Origin: Microscillaceae bacterium
Lineage (GTDB): Bacteria > Bacteroidota > Bacteroidia > Cytophagales > Microscillaceae
Assembly: GCA_011390205.1 (NCBI GenBank)
Contig: JAABSX010000035.1
Location: 1-42,841, forward strand
DNA: 42,841 bases
Direction of reading: 5' to 3'
Position numbers and translations under genes: made by a program. Positions 9,076 through 18,396 of the stretch are shown piece after piece. Position 1 is the stretch's first letter, and every line of letters starts with the position of its first letter. The notes below the pieces were generated by a model. The model had not been told where the DNA came from. It worked only from the letters and a program-made list of their open reading frames with translations, and made no database searches.

Positions 9076-9675
9076 TTATTTGGCTGTTAATTGGTGTTTT
9101 TGGATGATTTCTTCGGAAAAATGCTGGATATCTGGAAAAAAGGAAAGAAAATCATCCTGAAAATCTTCAAAGTTATGCTCTAAATTATGGATGGCTTGGT
9201 CTAAGTGGTTTGCAAATTTAGCTCTTTTATTAATTCCTTCTAATGCTTTGAGAATCCCCCCAAGGTCATAGTATCTAAACAACCAATTTTGGGCAATCAT
9301 ATTTGGTAAAAAAGACTGTACAGATACGGGCAAGATGTCGGTATGGTTTTCTAAGATTCGGTAAGTAGCCTCGCTGTGTGTCTGTAATTCTCTGCGTGTC
9401 AGCTCTTTGAAATGAATTGCTAAGAAATGGTCATAGAATATATCTACCAATACGGGGGCATACTTGCCATAGTCAGTTTGTAGCCTTGCGGTGCTTCGGC
9501 GAGTCATGGGGTGTTGGTCTGTGAATTGGTCTATTTTTCGGTGCAGTAAGATTCCCTCTATGATTTCAGGTTCGTAATGTTTATACTGATTTCCTTTGAT
9601 AAAGTCAGCGATGAAATTACCGACTAGGATTTTATCGGAGTTTCCAGAGAGTGCAGTATGTGCTAATAAATTCAT
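9076..9675 (-). CDS. acpH: Acyl carrier protein phosphodiesterase-like (DUF479)
   Basis: 199 residues, close to E. coli AcpH (193). The family pattern is plain: NLLAHTALSG at the start, VGNFIADFIKGN (18-29), then GILLHRKIDQFTDQHP (41-56) and DIFYDHFLAIHF (about 79-90), giving the His/Asp residues of this HD-like metal-dependent family. AcpH removes the 4'-phosphopantetheine arm from acyl carrier protein, producing apo-ACP, in the cytoplasm. Bacteroidota members are annotated by similarity only and the natural substrate is less certain. The gene stands alone, 55 bases from the adenylate cyclase stop; co-transcription with the cyclase is possible. Confidence 0.85.
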   Translation of the reverse strand: MNLLAHTALSGNSDKILVGNFIADFIKGNQYKHYEPEIIEGILLHRKIDQFTDQHPMTRRSTARLQTDYGKYAPVLVDIFYDHFLAIHFKELTRRELQTHSEATYRILENHTDILPVSVQSFLPNMIAQNWLFRYYDLGGILKALEGINKRAKFANHLDQAIHNLEHNFEDFQDDFLSFFPDIQHFSEEIIQKHQLTAK

Positions 9676-9730
9676 ATAAAAGGCTTGTTTTTTATGTCAT
9701 CAAAGATATCTTAACGCTATGTTTTCATAA

Positions 9731-11128
9731 CTAAGCCTTCAATCCTTTTTGTTTCATGAGTTCCGAAAAATCTTCATTGGGGACTCTCCCCTGCCCCTGC
9801 TCTGACAGTTCGGGTTTGATTCTATCTACAAAATACATATCCATTTCACCTTTATTTTTAGCATTTACTCTGCCTCTGTAAGTACACTCAAAAAAATCTT
9901 TGACCAGTTCATAGGTATTGCCTGAGATATTTACTTTAGCTATTTCACCACTGCTTTCCATTCTAGAGGCTGTATTGACGGTATCTCCCCAGACATCATA
10001 AGCGAATTTTGATTTTCCAATGACTCCTGCTATCAGCTCGCCACTGTTGATTCCTAGCCGCAAATCCCAGTAATCCCCTCCTTCGGCTTGGTGTTTGGCT
10101 TTTTTATTTTCCATAAACCGCTGAATATCAAGCCCTGCCAGCACTACATTGATGGGGTTATCTTTGTTTGCCTCTGGCACTCCCCCCACGCCCATGTATG
10201 CATCACCAATGGTTTTTATTTTTTCTAGCCTGTGTCGTGCCATGATTTCATCAAAACCTGTAAAGCATTTTTCTAGCTCTTCTACAAGCTCTACGGGAGT
10301 CATTTTTTCGGCAAAGGTAGTGAAGCCTTTAAAATCTGTGAAAATCACCGAAGCCATTTCATAGTATTTTACAGAGGCTTTTCCTTTGGTTTTTAGTTCA
10401 TCTGCCACAGGCTTGGGCAAGATATTTAGCAACAAACTTTCTGATTTATCCCTTTCTATCTCCGTTCTTTCTTTCTCTTCTGCCAGCAGGTCATTGAGTT
10501 TCTTTTTTCGGTTATTGCCTCTGTAAAGGTTAAATGAAATCAAGGAAAGGAAAAGCAGTATGGCACCACCTCCAAAATAAAGCTGATTCTGACGAAGCTG
10601 GCTGAGTTCTAGTGCTTTTTCTTTCAGGTCTGAGTCTTTTTCTAAAAGTTTTAATGCCCTTTGCAAACTCGCTATTTCTATTTCTTTCTTCTCTTTCTTT
10701 TCTCGAAGAATGGTGAGTTCTGAATCTTCTGATTTTATCTCTATGTCTGTTGATTGATTGTCTTTTGATTCAGAGATACTTGATTTTAAGTTACTTGATT
10801 GATTGTCTAAGCTGCTTCCTAGGTTAGCTCTTAAACTTTTAGACATGACACTGACTTCTAAGAGTTGCTTCTCATTGGTAATAGTTGTAAGTTCTTTCTG
10901 AGCATTTTTTAGTACTTCTTCAATTTGCTCTTGCTTCACACTGCTCCAGTCTATGCTATCGGCTACTATCAAAAGTCTTTTTTTTGCTTCTTTGATGCTT
11001 TCTATTTTCGGTTTTTCTTGTGCGACTGTGAGGCTGCCCATCACCACAAAACACAGGGCTGCTAGTGAGATGAGTATTTTAGTAATAAATTTATGATTGG
11101 TATTGGAGTGAGTTTGTAATGTATTCAT
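9731..11128 (-). CDS. Membrane class III adenylate cyclase
   Basis: 465 residues. A hydrophobic N-terminal segment (about 16-36, probably signal peptide or anchor) is followed by a predicted periplasmic region ending in a charged coiled coil (about 140-182), a membrane span (about 184-203), a short linker helix and the cyclase homology domain (about 255-430). Metal-binding Asp residues are in VIFTDFKGFT and KTIGDAYM; the transition-state Asn/Arg are in WGDTVNTASRMES. The purine-specifying pair is Lys (KIKTIGD) and Asp (YDVWGD), which predicts ATP rather than GTP as substrate. Unlike many Bacteroidota cyclases it lacks TPR or Reg_prop sensor repeats. It would make cAMP in response to an unknown periplasmic or membrane signal. 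Confidence 0.9.
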   Translation of the reverse strand: MNTLQTHSNTNHKFITKILISLAALCFVVMGSLTVAQEKPKIESIKEAKKRLLIVADSIDWSSVKQEQIEEVLKNAQKELTTITNEKQLLEVSVMSKSLRANLGSSLDNQSSNLKSSISESKDNQSTDIEIKSEDSELTILREKKEKKEIEIASLQRALKLLEKDSDLKEKALELSQLRQNQLYFGGGAILLFLSLISFNLYRGNNRKKKLNDLLAEEKERTEIERDKSESLLLNILPKPVADELKTKGKASVKYYEMASVIFTDFKGFTTFAEKMTPVELVEELEKCFTGFDEIMARHRLEKIKTIGDAYMGVGGVPEANKDNPINVVLAGLDIQRFMENKKAKHQAEGGDYWDLRLGINSGELIAGVIGKSKFAYDVWGDTVNTASRMESSGEIAKVNISGNTYELVKDFFECTYRGRVNAKNKGEMDMYFVDRIKPELSEQGQGRVPNEDFSELMKQKGLKA

Positions 11129-11288
11129 TTTCTATTTTTGTTTAGAATCTTCTGCCTGCCCTGCCATTTTTATTTTAGCACTGTCATCTTATTTACGTGA
11201 GTTTTTTAGAAAAGAAAGTAAAAAAAATGATTTTTAAATCCAATAACATCTTATTATAAAGCAAAGCCCTTCTTAAAACCCGAAAGTA

Positions 11289-12059
11289 TTAAAATTTAAG
11301 GATAAAATCTTGCTTGGCTTGCTTTTTCTTAAAAAATAGGATGCCGCACACGAATAAATCAATCGTGATGCTTACCCTTGCATGTTTTTGAATCTCTTGC
11401 CAAGCTTGGTTCATTTCTTCTGACCAGTGTATATCATCCACGACTAGCACGCTGTCTTCGTGCAAATAAGGTAAACACCATTCAAAATACTGCAGAGTAG
11501 GTTCTAGTCTATGATTGGCATCCAAAAACACAAAATCTAATTTATCTATCTGCTTAAGTAATGGAGGCAGTGTGTTTTGTATTTCTCCTTCTATCACCTC
11601 GATATGGGCAGCTTTGAGCTCTTTAAAATGCTCCTTTGCAACTTGGGCGGTCTGTGGACAGCCCTCTAGCGTAATCACCCTTGCCTTGTGATTGGGCAAA
11701 GCCATATAAAGCGTGCTAAGCCCCAGAGATGTACCCGTTTCTAAAATGGTTTTGGGCTGAAAATAATTGACCAATCTAAACAAAAGCTGTGATTGCTTTG
11801 CGCTGCTGAGTGAGTAGGCTGCAATATCTTTGATGGATCGCTCTTTGTGGGATAAATGCTGTGAACCTGCTCCGTAGTCTTGTACTGCTATTTTCTGAGG
11901 ATTCAGCAAAAGCCTCTGACGCAGTGTCTCTAAAGACTCAAATGCATAATACTGCTGTGATGACCTAATGACATTCTGATAAATCTCATACACAAATGGA
12001 GAATGTAATAACTGAGCCCCTTTTGCCTTTCTGAAATACGCCCAATAAGACTTGAGCAT
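11289..12059 (-). CDS. Class I SAM-dependent methyltransferase (O-methyltransferase-like)
   Basis: 256 residues from the ATG at 12059; a longer frame from a TTG at 12095 is open, but MLKSYWAYFRKAKGAQLLHS matches how Bacteroidota homologues begin. The SAM-binding motif I is TILETGTSLGLSTLYMA, motif II is VITLEG with the acidic residue at its end, and LDFVFLDANH is motif post-I/IV, the order seen in catechol O-methyltransferase-type enzymes (Methyltransf_24). The substrate is unknown. It follows apaG by 53 bases on the same strand and is likely in one operon with it. Confidence 0.8.
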   Translation of the reverse strand: MLKSYWAYFRKAKGAQLLHSPFVYEIYQNVIRSSQQYYAFESLETLRQRLLLNPQKIAVQDYGAGSQHLSHKERSIKDIAAYSLSSAKQSQLLFRLVNYFQPKTILETGTSLGLSTLYMALPNHKARVITLEGCPQTAQVAKEHFKELKAAHIEVIEGEIQNTLPPLLKQIDKLDFVFLDANHRLEPTLQYFEWCLPYLHEDSVLVVDDIHWSEEMNQAWQEIQKHARVSITIDLFVCGILFFKKKQAKQDFILKF

Positions 12060-12112
12060 ATGCACCCCATGTTTGTATGCTTTGATTCTTCCCAACTTTT
12101 CTTTGCTTCAAA

Positions 12113-12499
12113 TTAATTACTAAGGTAAGGCACTACGAGCGTAAACTCAGGAATCACGACCTCAAACGTTTTGCCATCATAGATTCGCTCCATTATATAA
12201 TGACCTTTCATCTTGCCGATATTTGTTTTGAGATTGCAGCCTGAGACATACTGGTGTGACTCTCCTGGCTCCAAAATAGGAGTCTTGCCTACTACTCCCT
12301 CGCCTTCTACTTCTCTTATATAGCTGTTAGAGTCATAGATATACCAGTGCCTGCGTAATAATTTGATAGTAGAATTACCCTTGTTTTCTATGGTAATCTT
12401 ATATGTATAAACGAAGTGCGACTGCTGAGGGCTGGAGTATTCCTCTTGGTAGTCAGTCAAGACACTCACTTTCACTCCTTCTGTAATTTGCGTAACCAT
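12113..12499 (-). CDS. apaG: ApaG protein
   Basis: 128 residues, the normal length of stand-alone ApaG (a fibronectin-III-like beta-sandwich domain also found in eukaryotic FBXO3 and PolDIP2). Typical blocks: HFVYTYKITIENKG, LLRRHWYIYDSN, GEGVVGKTPILEPGESHQY (glycine-rich pyrophosphate-loop-like) and MKGHYIMER near the end. ApaG binds nucleotides or metal in structural work; its cellular role is unsettled. The ATG at 12499 is 207 bases from the divergent ung gene; it is followed by a methyltransferase in the same direction. Confidence 0.92.
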   Translation of the reverse strand: MVTQITEGVKVSVLTDYQEEYSSPQQSHFVYTYKITIENKGNSTIKLLRRHWYIYDSNSYIREVEGEGVVGKTPILEPGESHQYVSGCNLKTNIGKMKGHYIMERIYDGKTFEVVIPEFTLVVPYLSN

Positions 12500-12647
12500 A
12501 ATACGGGTGGGTTTTAGATTTATGTACTAACCAAAAAAAGCCAAATATAGTTGAGAACACTTCGATAGATAACAAATTTTTAGCCAAATAATTATGCTCA
12601 AAATCCTTCTCAAAACATAAAAGTAAGTTTTGTTGCTGCTATGATAG

Positions 12648-12693
12648 TTTTTATCTAGTTTTAAATAAATTTTAGTTTACCTCTAGATAAAAA
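12648..12693. promoter_or_regulatory. 11-bp inverted repeat before ung
   Basis: TTTTTATCTAG at 12648-12658 is an exact inverted copy of CTAGATAAAAA at 12683-12693, separated by 24 AT-rich bases. It ends 13 bases before the ung ATG. It could be a two-half-site operator or an RNA hairpin covering the ribosome-binding region. No T-run terminator geometry fits. Confidence 0.5.
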
Positions 12694-12706
12694 CATCACT
12701 GTAGTT

Positions 12707-13369
12707 ATGAATGTAAAAATTGCTCCATCTTGGAAACTCAAATTACAAGATGAATTTGAAAAAGATTATTTCAAAGAAGTTACCGCATTTGTAAAGCAAG
12801 AATACCAAGCACATGCCGTGTATCCTCCTGGCCCACTTATCTTCAATGCTTTTGATAAATGTAGTTTTGAAGACACCAAGGTAGTCATCATCGGGCAAGA
12901 CCCTTACCATGGATCAGGGCAAGCCAATGGTCTTTCATTTTCGGTCAATGATGGTGTAAAAATCCCTCCCTCTCTCAAAAATATTTTCAAAGAAATCCAA
13001 GACAGCCTCGGCAAAGATATTCCTAAAAGTGGCAACTTAGAGCACTGGGCAGAGCAAGGTGTACTGATGCTCAATGCCGTGCTGACGGTGCGTGCCAAAA
13101 CCCCTCGCTCACACAGGGGCAAAGGCTGGGAGAAATTTACACAAGCTGTCATTGAGTTGATTAATCAAGAAAAAGAAAATGTCGTTTTTATACTCTGGGG
13201 CAAAGATGCACAAGAAAGAGGGCAAAATATTGACCAAGACAAGCACTGTATCTTAGCCTCAGCACACCCCTCGCCCTATTCTGCACACAATGGCTTTTTT
13301 GGCAACAATCATTTTGTGCTTGCCAACGAATACCTCCAAAAATACGGGAAAACGATGATTGATTGGTAG
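12707..13369 (+). CDS. ung: Uracil-DNA glycosylase, family 1
   Basis: 220 residues, standard length. The catalytic water-activating motif is GQDPYHG with Asp65; the uracil-binding strand is GLSFSV; the DNA-intercalation/catalytic His motif is HPSPYSAHNGFFG with His187 (Tyr replaces the more usual Leu in HPSPLS). It removes uracil from DNA to start base excision repair. Single gene, followed directly by a terminator; a divergent apaG lies upstream with a strong inverted repeat between them. Confidence 0.97.
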   Translation: MNVKIAPSWKLKLQDEFEKDYFKEVTAFVKQEYQAHAVYPPGPLIFNAFDKCSFEDTKVVIIGQDPYHGSGQANGLSFSVNDGVKIPPSLKNIFKEIQDSLGKDIPKSGNLEHWAEQGVLMLNAVLTVRAKTPRSHRGKGWEKFTQAVIELINQEKENVVFILWGKDAQERGQNIDQDKHCILASAHPSPYSAHNGFFGNNHFVLANEYLQKYGKTMIDW

Positions 13370-13377
13370 CGTAAAAG

Positions 13378-13412
13378 CCCTAGCTCTAGGAGGAGCCTTA
13401 GGGTATTTTATT
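13378..13412 (+). terminator. Terminator after ung
   Basis: CCCTAGCTC (13378-13386) folds back on GAGCCTTAGGG (13393-13403) with a small bulge, followed by TATTTTATTT. It starts 9 bases after the ung stop and separates it from asparagine synthase. Confidence 0.7.
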
Positions 13413-13475
13413 TGATGAGCGGTGAATGCTTGTTTTTCAGTAAATTTTTTAGAACTTTGGCGAAACTTACAAATT

Positions 13476-15404
13476 ATGTGTGGAATTACAGGAATTTATG
13501 CTTACAATGAAGTAGGGCGTTTTCATAGCATCAACCTCAAAAATGCAGTAGATACACTTGGCAGACGTGGCCCTGATGCCAGCAATATGTCATTGCACCA
13601 CATGGTCAATCTAGGGCATGCTCGCCTCTCTATCATAGACCTGAGCCGTGCCGCCAATCAGCCTATGAAAGACGAATCCAAACGCTTTACCATCGTATTT
13701 AATGGAGAAATCTACAATTACCTAAGCATCAAAGCAGAGCTAGAAGAGCAGGGAATCACTTTTCAGACAACTTCGGATACGGAGGTTTTGCTTAAGGGCT
13801 ACATTCATTTCAAAGAAAAAATCTTAGAAAAACTCAATGGTTTTTTTGCTTTTGCCATCTATGATGAGGAAGATAAATCGCTCTTTTTGGCAAGAGACAG
13901 AATGGGCATCAAGCCTTTGCTGATTTATGAAGATGAAAATAAACTCCTTTTTGGCTCTGAAATGAAGGCTTTGCTGGCTTTCGGGATAGACAAAGAGCTC
14001 GATTATGTAAGCCTTAAGCAATACTTACAGCTAAACTACACGCCTGGCACTCGCACTATTTTTAAGAAAGTACGCCGCCTTGCCCCTGGGCATTACCTCA
14101 AAATCAAAGGACGTGAACAAGAGGAAAAGCCCTTTTATCAGATTCCTTTGCCTCAGACAAAGGATAGTGCAGAAAGCCCCAAAAGCTATGAAGCCCAGCA
14201 AAAAAAACTGGTAGAAATCTTAGAAGGTTCTGTGCAGAAGCGGCTCATTGCTGATGTGCCTTTGGGTTCTTTTTTAAGTGGAGGAATTGACTCTTCGGTC
14301 ATCACGGCTTTAGCATCCAGACATACCGAAAAGCTCAATACTTTCTCGATTGGCTACAGAGATGAGCCTTTTTTTGATGAAACCAAGTACGCCAACCTCG
14401 TAGCCAAGAAATTTAACACCAACCATACCGTTTTTTCGCTTTCCAATGCTGATTTGTATGAGCATCTTTTTGAGGTACTAGACTATACCGATGAGCCTTT
14501 TGCAGATTCTTCGGCTTTGGCGGTCTATATCCTCAGCAAACGCACCCGAAAGCAGGTCAAAGTAGCCCTTTCGGGAGATGGAGCCGATGAGCTTTTCTCA
14601 GGCTACAACAAGCACAGTGCAGAATACAGGGCAAGGGAAGGTGGCTGGAAAGCCAATCTCGTAACACAGTTTTTACCACTTTGGCAAAAATTACCCAAGT
14701 CTAGGCAGGGTTTTATTTCTAACAAAGTGCGTCAATTTCAGCGATTTGCCGAAGGGCAGCAACTTACAGAGAAAGAACGCTACTGGAGATGGGCTATTTT
14801 TACGGAAGAACAAAAAGTAAATGATTTGCTACACACCGACATCCGAGCAAAGATTTCTACTGAGGTCTATCAAGAGCGAAAGGAGGGTTTATTGCAATTT
14901 ATTGAAAATATCTCTGACAAATCTCAAGCTTTGAGTCATTTTAATGAGGTGCTTTATACAGATTTGCAGATGGTTTTGGTCAATGATATGCTCACAAAAG
15001 TAGATTTGATGTCTATGGGCAACAGCCTAGAGGTGCGTGTGCCTTTCTTAGACCATGAGCTCGTCAATTATGTCAATGCTTTGCCAGTCTCTAGCAAAAT
15101 CAACGGACAGATGCGTAAGCGAATTTTGCAAGATGCTTTTAGGGAAGTGCTACCTGCCGAGCTTTATCGCCGATCCAAGCATGGTTTTGAAGTGCCTTTG
15201 CTCAAATGGTTTAGGGGAGAATTAAGAAATCTGATAGAAAATGATTTGCTTTCTGATGCATTTATCCAAGAACAGGGAATTTTTGAGGTCAAAGAAATTC
15301 AAAAAATCAAGCAGAAGCTTTTTTCTAACAACCCTGAAGACATCCATGCTCGGGTCTGGGGTTTGATTGTGTTTCAGCACTGGTGGAAGCGGTATTTGGC
15401 TTAA
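13476..15404 (+). CDS. asnB: Glutamine-hydrolysing asparagine synthase
   Basis: 642 residues from the ATG at 13476. This start is chosen because it places the nucleophile Cys at position 2 (MCGITGIYAY), as needed for N-terminal processing of class II amidotransferases; a GTG at 13422 in the same frame would bury it. Glutaminase motifs RRGPDAS, NGEIYNY and SDTEVLLKGY are present. The synthetase half carries the PP-loop SGGIDSS (about 268) and ALSGDGADELFSGY. It converts aspartate, glutamine and ATP to asparagine. At over 600 residues it belongs to the longer AsnB type common in Gram-positives and Bacteroidota, some of which act in surface-sugar or cell-wall amidation; the context gives no hint of that here. 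Confidence 0.93.
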   Translation: MCGITGIYAYNEVGRFHSINLKNAVDTLGRRGPDASNMSLHHMVNLGHARLSIIDLSRAANQPMKDESKRFTIVFNGEIYNYLSIKAELEEQGITFQTTSDTEVLLKGYIHFKEKILEKLNGFFAFAIYDEEDKSLFLARDRMGIKPLLIYEDENKLLFGSEMKALLAFGIDKELDYVSLKQYLQLNYTPGTRTIFKKVRRLAPGHYLKIKGREQEEKPFYQIPLPQTKDSAESPKSYEAQQKKLVEILEGSVQKRLIADVPLGSFLSGGIDSSVITALASRHTEKLNTFSIGYRDEPFFDETKYANLVAKKFNTNHTVFSLSNADLYEHLFEVLDYTDEPFADSSALAVYILSKRTRKQVKVALSGDGADELFSGYNKHSAEYRAREGGWKANLVTQFLPLWQKLPKSRQGFISNKVRQFQRFAEGQQLTEKERYWRWAIFTEEQKVNDLLHTDIRAKISTEVYQERKEGLLQFIENISDKSQALSHFNEVLYTDLQMVLVNDMLTKVDLMSMGNSLEVRVPFLDHELVNYVNALPVSSKINGQMRKRILQDAFREVLPAELYRRSKHGFEVPLLKWFRGELRNLIENDLLSDAFIQEQGIFEVKEIQKIKQKLFSNNPEDIHARVWGLIVFQHWWKRYLA

Positions 15405-15413
15405 ACAAAAAAG

Positions 15414-15461
15414 CCTTGCAGGCCTTTCTTTTTGGAAGAAAACCTGCAAGGTTTTTATTTT
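15414..15461 (+). terminator. Terminator after asnB
   Basis: CCTTGCAGG (15414-15422) and CCTGCAAGG (15443-15451) form a perfect 9-bp stem (extended by flanking AA/TT), followed by TTTTTATTTTA. Ten bases past the asnB stop, facing the convergent DUF4783 gene. Confidence 0.8.
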
Positions 15462-15485
15462 ACTTTTTGCTTCTTATGACTTATT

Positions 15486-15872
15486 TTATTCAGGGCTCAC
15501 ATCTATTTTTTCTATTTTCTGCCCATCCGTTTTGATGATAAAGCGGAAGCTTTTTCCTTCGGCATCTGTGTACTTTCCTACAGCGTAGCCAGATTTCCCT
15601 GAGGCTCCCTGGTGCTTGTATTCAAAGCGACTCATGGGGTGCTTGCTCATAAAACCTTTCAAAATAGACTCAGACTGTGCATTGCTTACAGACTGTCTAT
15701 TGCCATTTATATTTATCTCTACCTGCTCACTGATGCTCTGAAGGAGGACAGCGGCATTTCCTGTTTTCATATTGTCTGCAAATTTTTGCAGTACATCTTC
15801 TTGTGCTTTGAGTGTGTAACTGTTAAGCAAAAGAAAAAGTAGTAGGGTTGTCAGAATTGTATGCTTGTTCAT
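15486..15872 (-). CDS. DUF4783 exported protein
   Basis: 128 residues with a clear signal peptide (residues 1-23, ending LKAQ). The mature part, EDVLQKFADNMKTGNAAVLLQ then ISEQVEININ and KSFRFIIKTDGQKIEKIDV, matches the Bacteroidota-restricted DUF4783 family, which has an NTF2/SnoaL-like alpha+beta character (small cone fold); function unknown, presumably periplasmic. In many genomes it sits near nadE or cell-envelope genes; here it is between asnB (convergent) and dsbD (same strand, well separated by a terminator). Confidence 0.8.
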   Translation of the reverse strand: MNKHTILTTLLLFLLLNSYTLKAQEDVLQKFADNMKTGNAAVLLQSISEQVEININGNRQSVSNAQSESILKGFMSKHPMSRFEYKHQGASGKSGYAVGKYTDAEGKSFRFIIKTDGQKIEKIDVSPE

Positions 15873-15959
15873 GGTTTTAATGATTTTGATGAATGTCTTT
15901 TGAGCACTCTATTGTTCTCTATAATAACGAAAATAGACCTGAATAAGGTTTATTCCAAA

Positions 15960-16014
15960 TAAAAAACCACTCATTGAAGAAGTTATACAGCTATAACAAC
16001 TTGATAATGAGTGG
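15960..16014 (-). terminator. Terminator of dsbD
   Basis: CCACTCATT (15967-15975) and AATGAGTGG (16006-16014) form a perfect outer stem with an inner imperfect AAGTTATA/TATAACaACTT stem. Read on the minus strand it is followed by TTTTTTATTT, so it terminates dsbD, whose stop is about 90 bases upstream. Confidence 0.75.
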
Positions 16015-16104
16015 CTTAATCCCTAAGTTAAGTTTTTGTGAATAGACAATATTTTGTGTCTTCACGCAGATTTTAGAAGCTATTCTGGCAGCTCAAAGCA
16101 GGGT

Positions 16105-18396
16105 TTAGCGTGCTGCCACTGTTTTTCTATCTTGAAAATTTTTAAGCCCCGCATCCAGGAATCTGACAAAATTTTGGGGATCCAGGTTGTAGGCTTCGGG
16201 CTTCACGAGCAGGTTCCCCTCATGGTCTAGCAGGGTATAAAAGGGCTGTGCATTGTTGTTAAATTTTGTGATTTGCAAATCTGCATTTTGCTGCCCAATG
16301 GTTTTTTTGGTTTTTTGGTCATACTCAGATTTGTACCATGCTGATTCGGGAAGGGTTTTTCTGTCATCTACATACAAAGCGATGATGACATACTCTTCTT
16401 GAAGGCGGCTTAAGACAGCTTCATCAGACCAAACTCGAGCCTCCATCTCACGGCAATTTACACAGCCATGCCCCGTAAAATCTATAAAAACAGGTTTATT
16501 GACTTGCTTGGCATAATCCATTCCTTGTTGGTAATCAAAAAAACCATCAAGCCCGTGAGGTAATTTTAAAAAATCGGCATACTTTACTTTTGAAAAATCT
16601 ACTGCCTGCACTAGCTCCCCTGAGCCATTCTGTGAGGCTAGATTGATTCCTGTATTTTTTAATTTTTTGGCTATGATTCTTTCTACTTCCGTATTGGTTA
16701 CCAAATCAAAATCTAGGCTAGACTGTGGCGGCAGATAGCCCGAAAGCTGCTGCAAAGGCGCTCCAAACAAGCCTGGCACCATATACACTACAAAAGAAAA
16801 ACTCACAATGGCAAGTGCTGCACGTGGCACACTTATTTTATCTATGGGTGAATCATGTGGCAAGCGAATGCTCCCCAAAAGATAAAAACCTATCATTGCA
16901 AAGATGACTATCCAGATAGACAAGAAAATATCTCTGTCTAATATTCCCCAGTGATAGACTTGATCTGCTATGCTCAAAAATTTAAATGCCAATGCCAATT
17001 CTAAAAATCCTAAGACTACCTTGACAGAATTGAGCCAGCCACCAGACCTAGGCAGGCTATTGAGCCAAGATGGGAAGGCGGCAAACAATGAAAAAGGCAG
17101 GGCAATCGCCAGTGAAAAAGCAAACATCCCTAAAATAGGCTTCACGATGGCACCTCCAGCAGATTCTACCAAAATCAACCCTACCAAAGGGCCTGTGCAA
17201 GAAAAAGACACCAAGGCAAGCGTAAAAGCCATAAAAAATACGCCATAATACCCGCCTTTGTCGGCTTGCTTGTCAGCACTATTGACCCAAGAGCTAGGCA
17301 AGACAATCTCATACATCCCCAAGAAAGAGAAGGCGAAAAAGACAAGCATTAAAAAGAAAAACACATTTGGAATCCAGTGCGTACTGAGCCAGTTGGCAAA
17401 GCCTGGCCCATTAATCCAAGAAACCGTAGTGCCGAGCAAGGTATAAATAAATATGATAGAAGCCCCATAAAATACAGTCTTTTGGATGGCTTCTCGGCGG
17501 TGCTTGCGCTCTATCGCCCTGATTTCTTCGGGGCTGAGCCCTTCTAGGTCTTCCTTTTTCTTATTTTTAGAAAAGAAAGTAACGGTCATCGGTATCATCG
17601 GAAACACGCAAGGGGTAAGCAAAGCACTCAGACCTGCCAAAAATGCCAAAGACATAAACCAAAGCATAGATTCTTGACTTTTGCTTGAGGAATCTGAGTC
17701 TTCAAAAACAGTTGTATCTTCTTGGTTATCAGCATTTTGAGCTGTATTCTCTTGATTGTCTGAGCCTGATTTATCTGTAGGATTTTCTGTGCTTTCAGAG
17801 GTTGTATTGCTGGTATCTTTTTCTAAATCTACTACACCTTGAGTGATTTTTTCATTTTCTTCTTTCTTCGGCTCATTTTCCTTTGCCCCTGTGGGGGTCT
17901 TTTCTGTTTTCTGAGGAGCAGGTGCTATTTTAAAATTTTTAAATTCAAAGTCCACCATTTCAGGGGGCAAGCATTGCCCTGTAACATTGCTACAGCACTG
18001 AAACTCAAAGCTTCCAGAGATTTTGGCATCTGTTTTCAGGATTTTTACTTTTTGGCGAAATTCAGCCTTATTTTCAAAATAAGTAATATCTGCTTTCCAG
18101 ATTTTATCAAATTTCTTTTTGGCATTGATGGGCTGCACTTTGCCCACTAACTCATAAGCAGCATTGGGTGCAAACTCAAAAGAGGTGGGAATGGGCCCGA
18201 TATCAGGGTCGACATCAGAGGAGTAAATGTACCAATCTTTGTCTATCTTCACCTCAAAAATTAGCTCTATGGTCTCTCCTACTGTAATGTCTGTTTTAGA
18301 AGCACGGTAGCTTTCTGAGGTCTTATCACCTATAATCTGAGCCATGCCCGAATAACTCAGCCCCAAGAGAAGCACCCACAAATATATTTTTTTCAT
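16105..18396 (-). CDS. dsbD: Thiol:disulfide interchange protein DsbD
   Basis: 763 residues. Signal peptide (1-19); N-terminal periplasmic domain related to DsbD-alpha (about 20-150) with a Cys pair in ECQC-like context (FQCCSNVTGQC); an acidic, Ser/Gln/Asn-rich low-complexity linker (about 165-240); then the eight-span membrane domain with its redox Cys residues in TPCVFPMIP (about 261) and SCTGPLVG (about 398); finally a C-terminal thioredoxin-like domain with GHGCVNCREME (about 642), the CxxC active site. It carries electrons from cytoplasmic thioredoxin to periplasmic thiol proteins and cytochrome c maturation. Monocistronic with its own terminator. Confidence 0.93.
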   Translation of the reverse strand: MKKIYLWVLLLGLSYSGMAQIIGDKTSESYRASKTDITVGETIELIFEVKIDKDWYIYSSDVDPDIGPIPTSFEFAPNAAYELVGKVQPINAKKKFDKIWKADITYFENKAEFRQKVKILKTDAKISGSFEFQCCSNVTGQCLPPEMVDFEFKNFKIAPAPQKTEKTPTGAKENEPKKEENEKITQGVVDLEKDTSNTTSESTENPTDKSGSDNQENTAQNADNQEDTTVFEDSDSSSKSQESMLWFMSLAFLAGLSALLTPCVFPMIPMTVTFFSKNKKKEDLEGLSPEEIRAIERKHRREAIQKTVFYGASIIFIYTLLGTTVSWINGPGFANWLSTHWIPNVFFFLMLVFFAFSFLGMYEIVLPSSWVNSADKQADKGGYYGVFFMAFTLALVSFSCTGPLVGLILVESAGGAIVKPILGMFAFSLAIALPFSLFAAFPSWLNSLPRSGGWLNSVKVVLGFLELALAFKFLSIADQVYHWGILDRDIFLSIWIVIFAMIGFYLLGSIRLPHDSPIDKISVPRAALAIVSFSFVVYMVPGLFGAPLQQLSGYLPPQSSLDFDLVTNTEVERIIAKKLKNTGINLASQNGSGELVQAVDFSKVKYADFLKLPHGLDGFFDYQQGMDYAKQVNKPVFIDFTGHGCVNCREMEARVWSDEAVLSRLQEEYVIIALYVDDRKTLPESAWYKSEYDQKTKKTIGQQNADLQITKFNNNAQPFYTLLDHEGNLLVKPEAYNLDPQNFVRFLDAGLKNFQDRKTVAAR

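Noticed and set aside
13422-13475. Longer N-terminus for asparagine synthase from the GTG at 13422
   Set aside because: The glutaminase Cys must be residue 2, which requires the ATG at 13476.
16725-18150. Several plus-strand open frames inside dsbD
   Set aside because: They are antisense to a complete, motif-rich DsbD, lack family resemblance and have odd starts.
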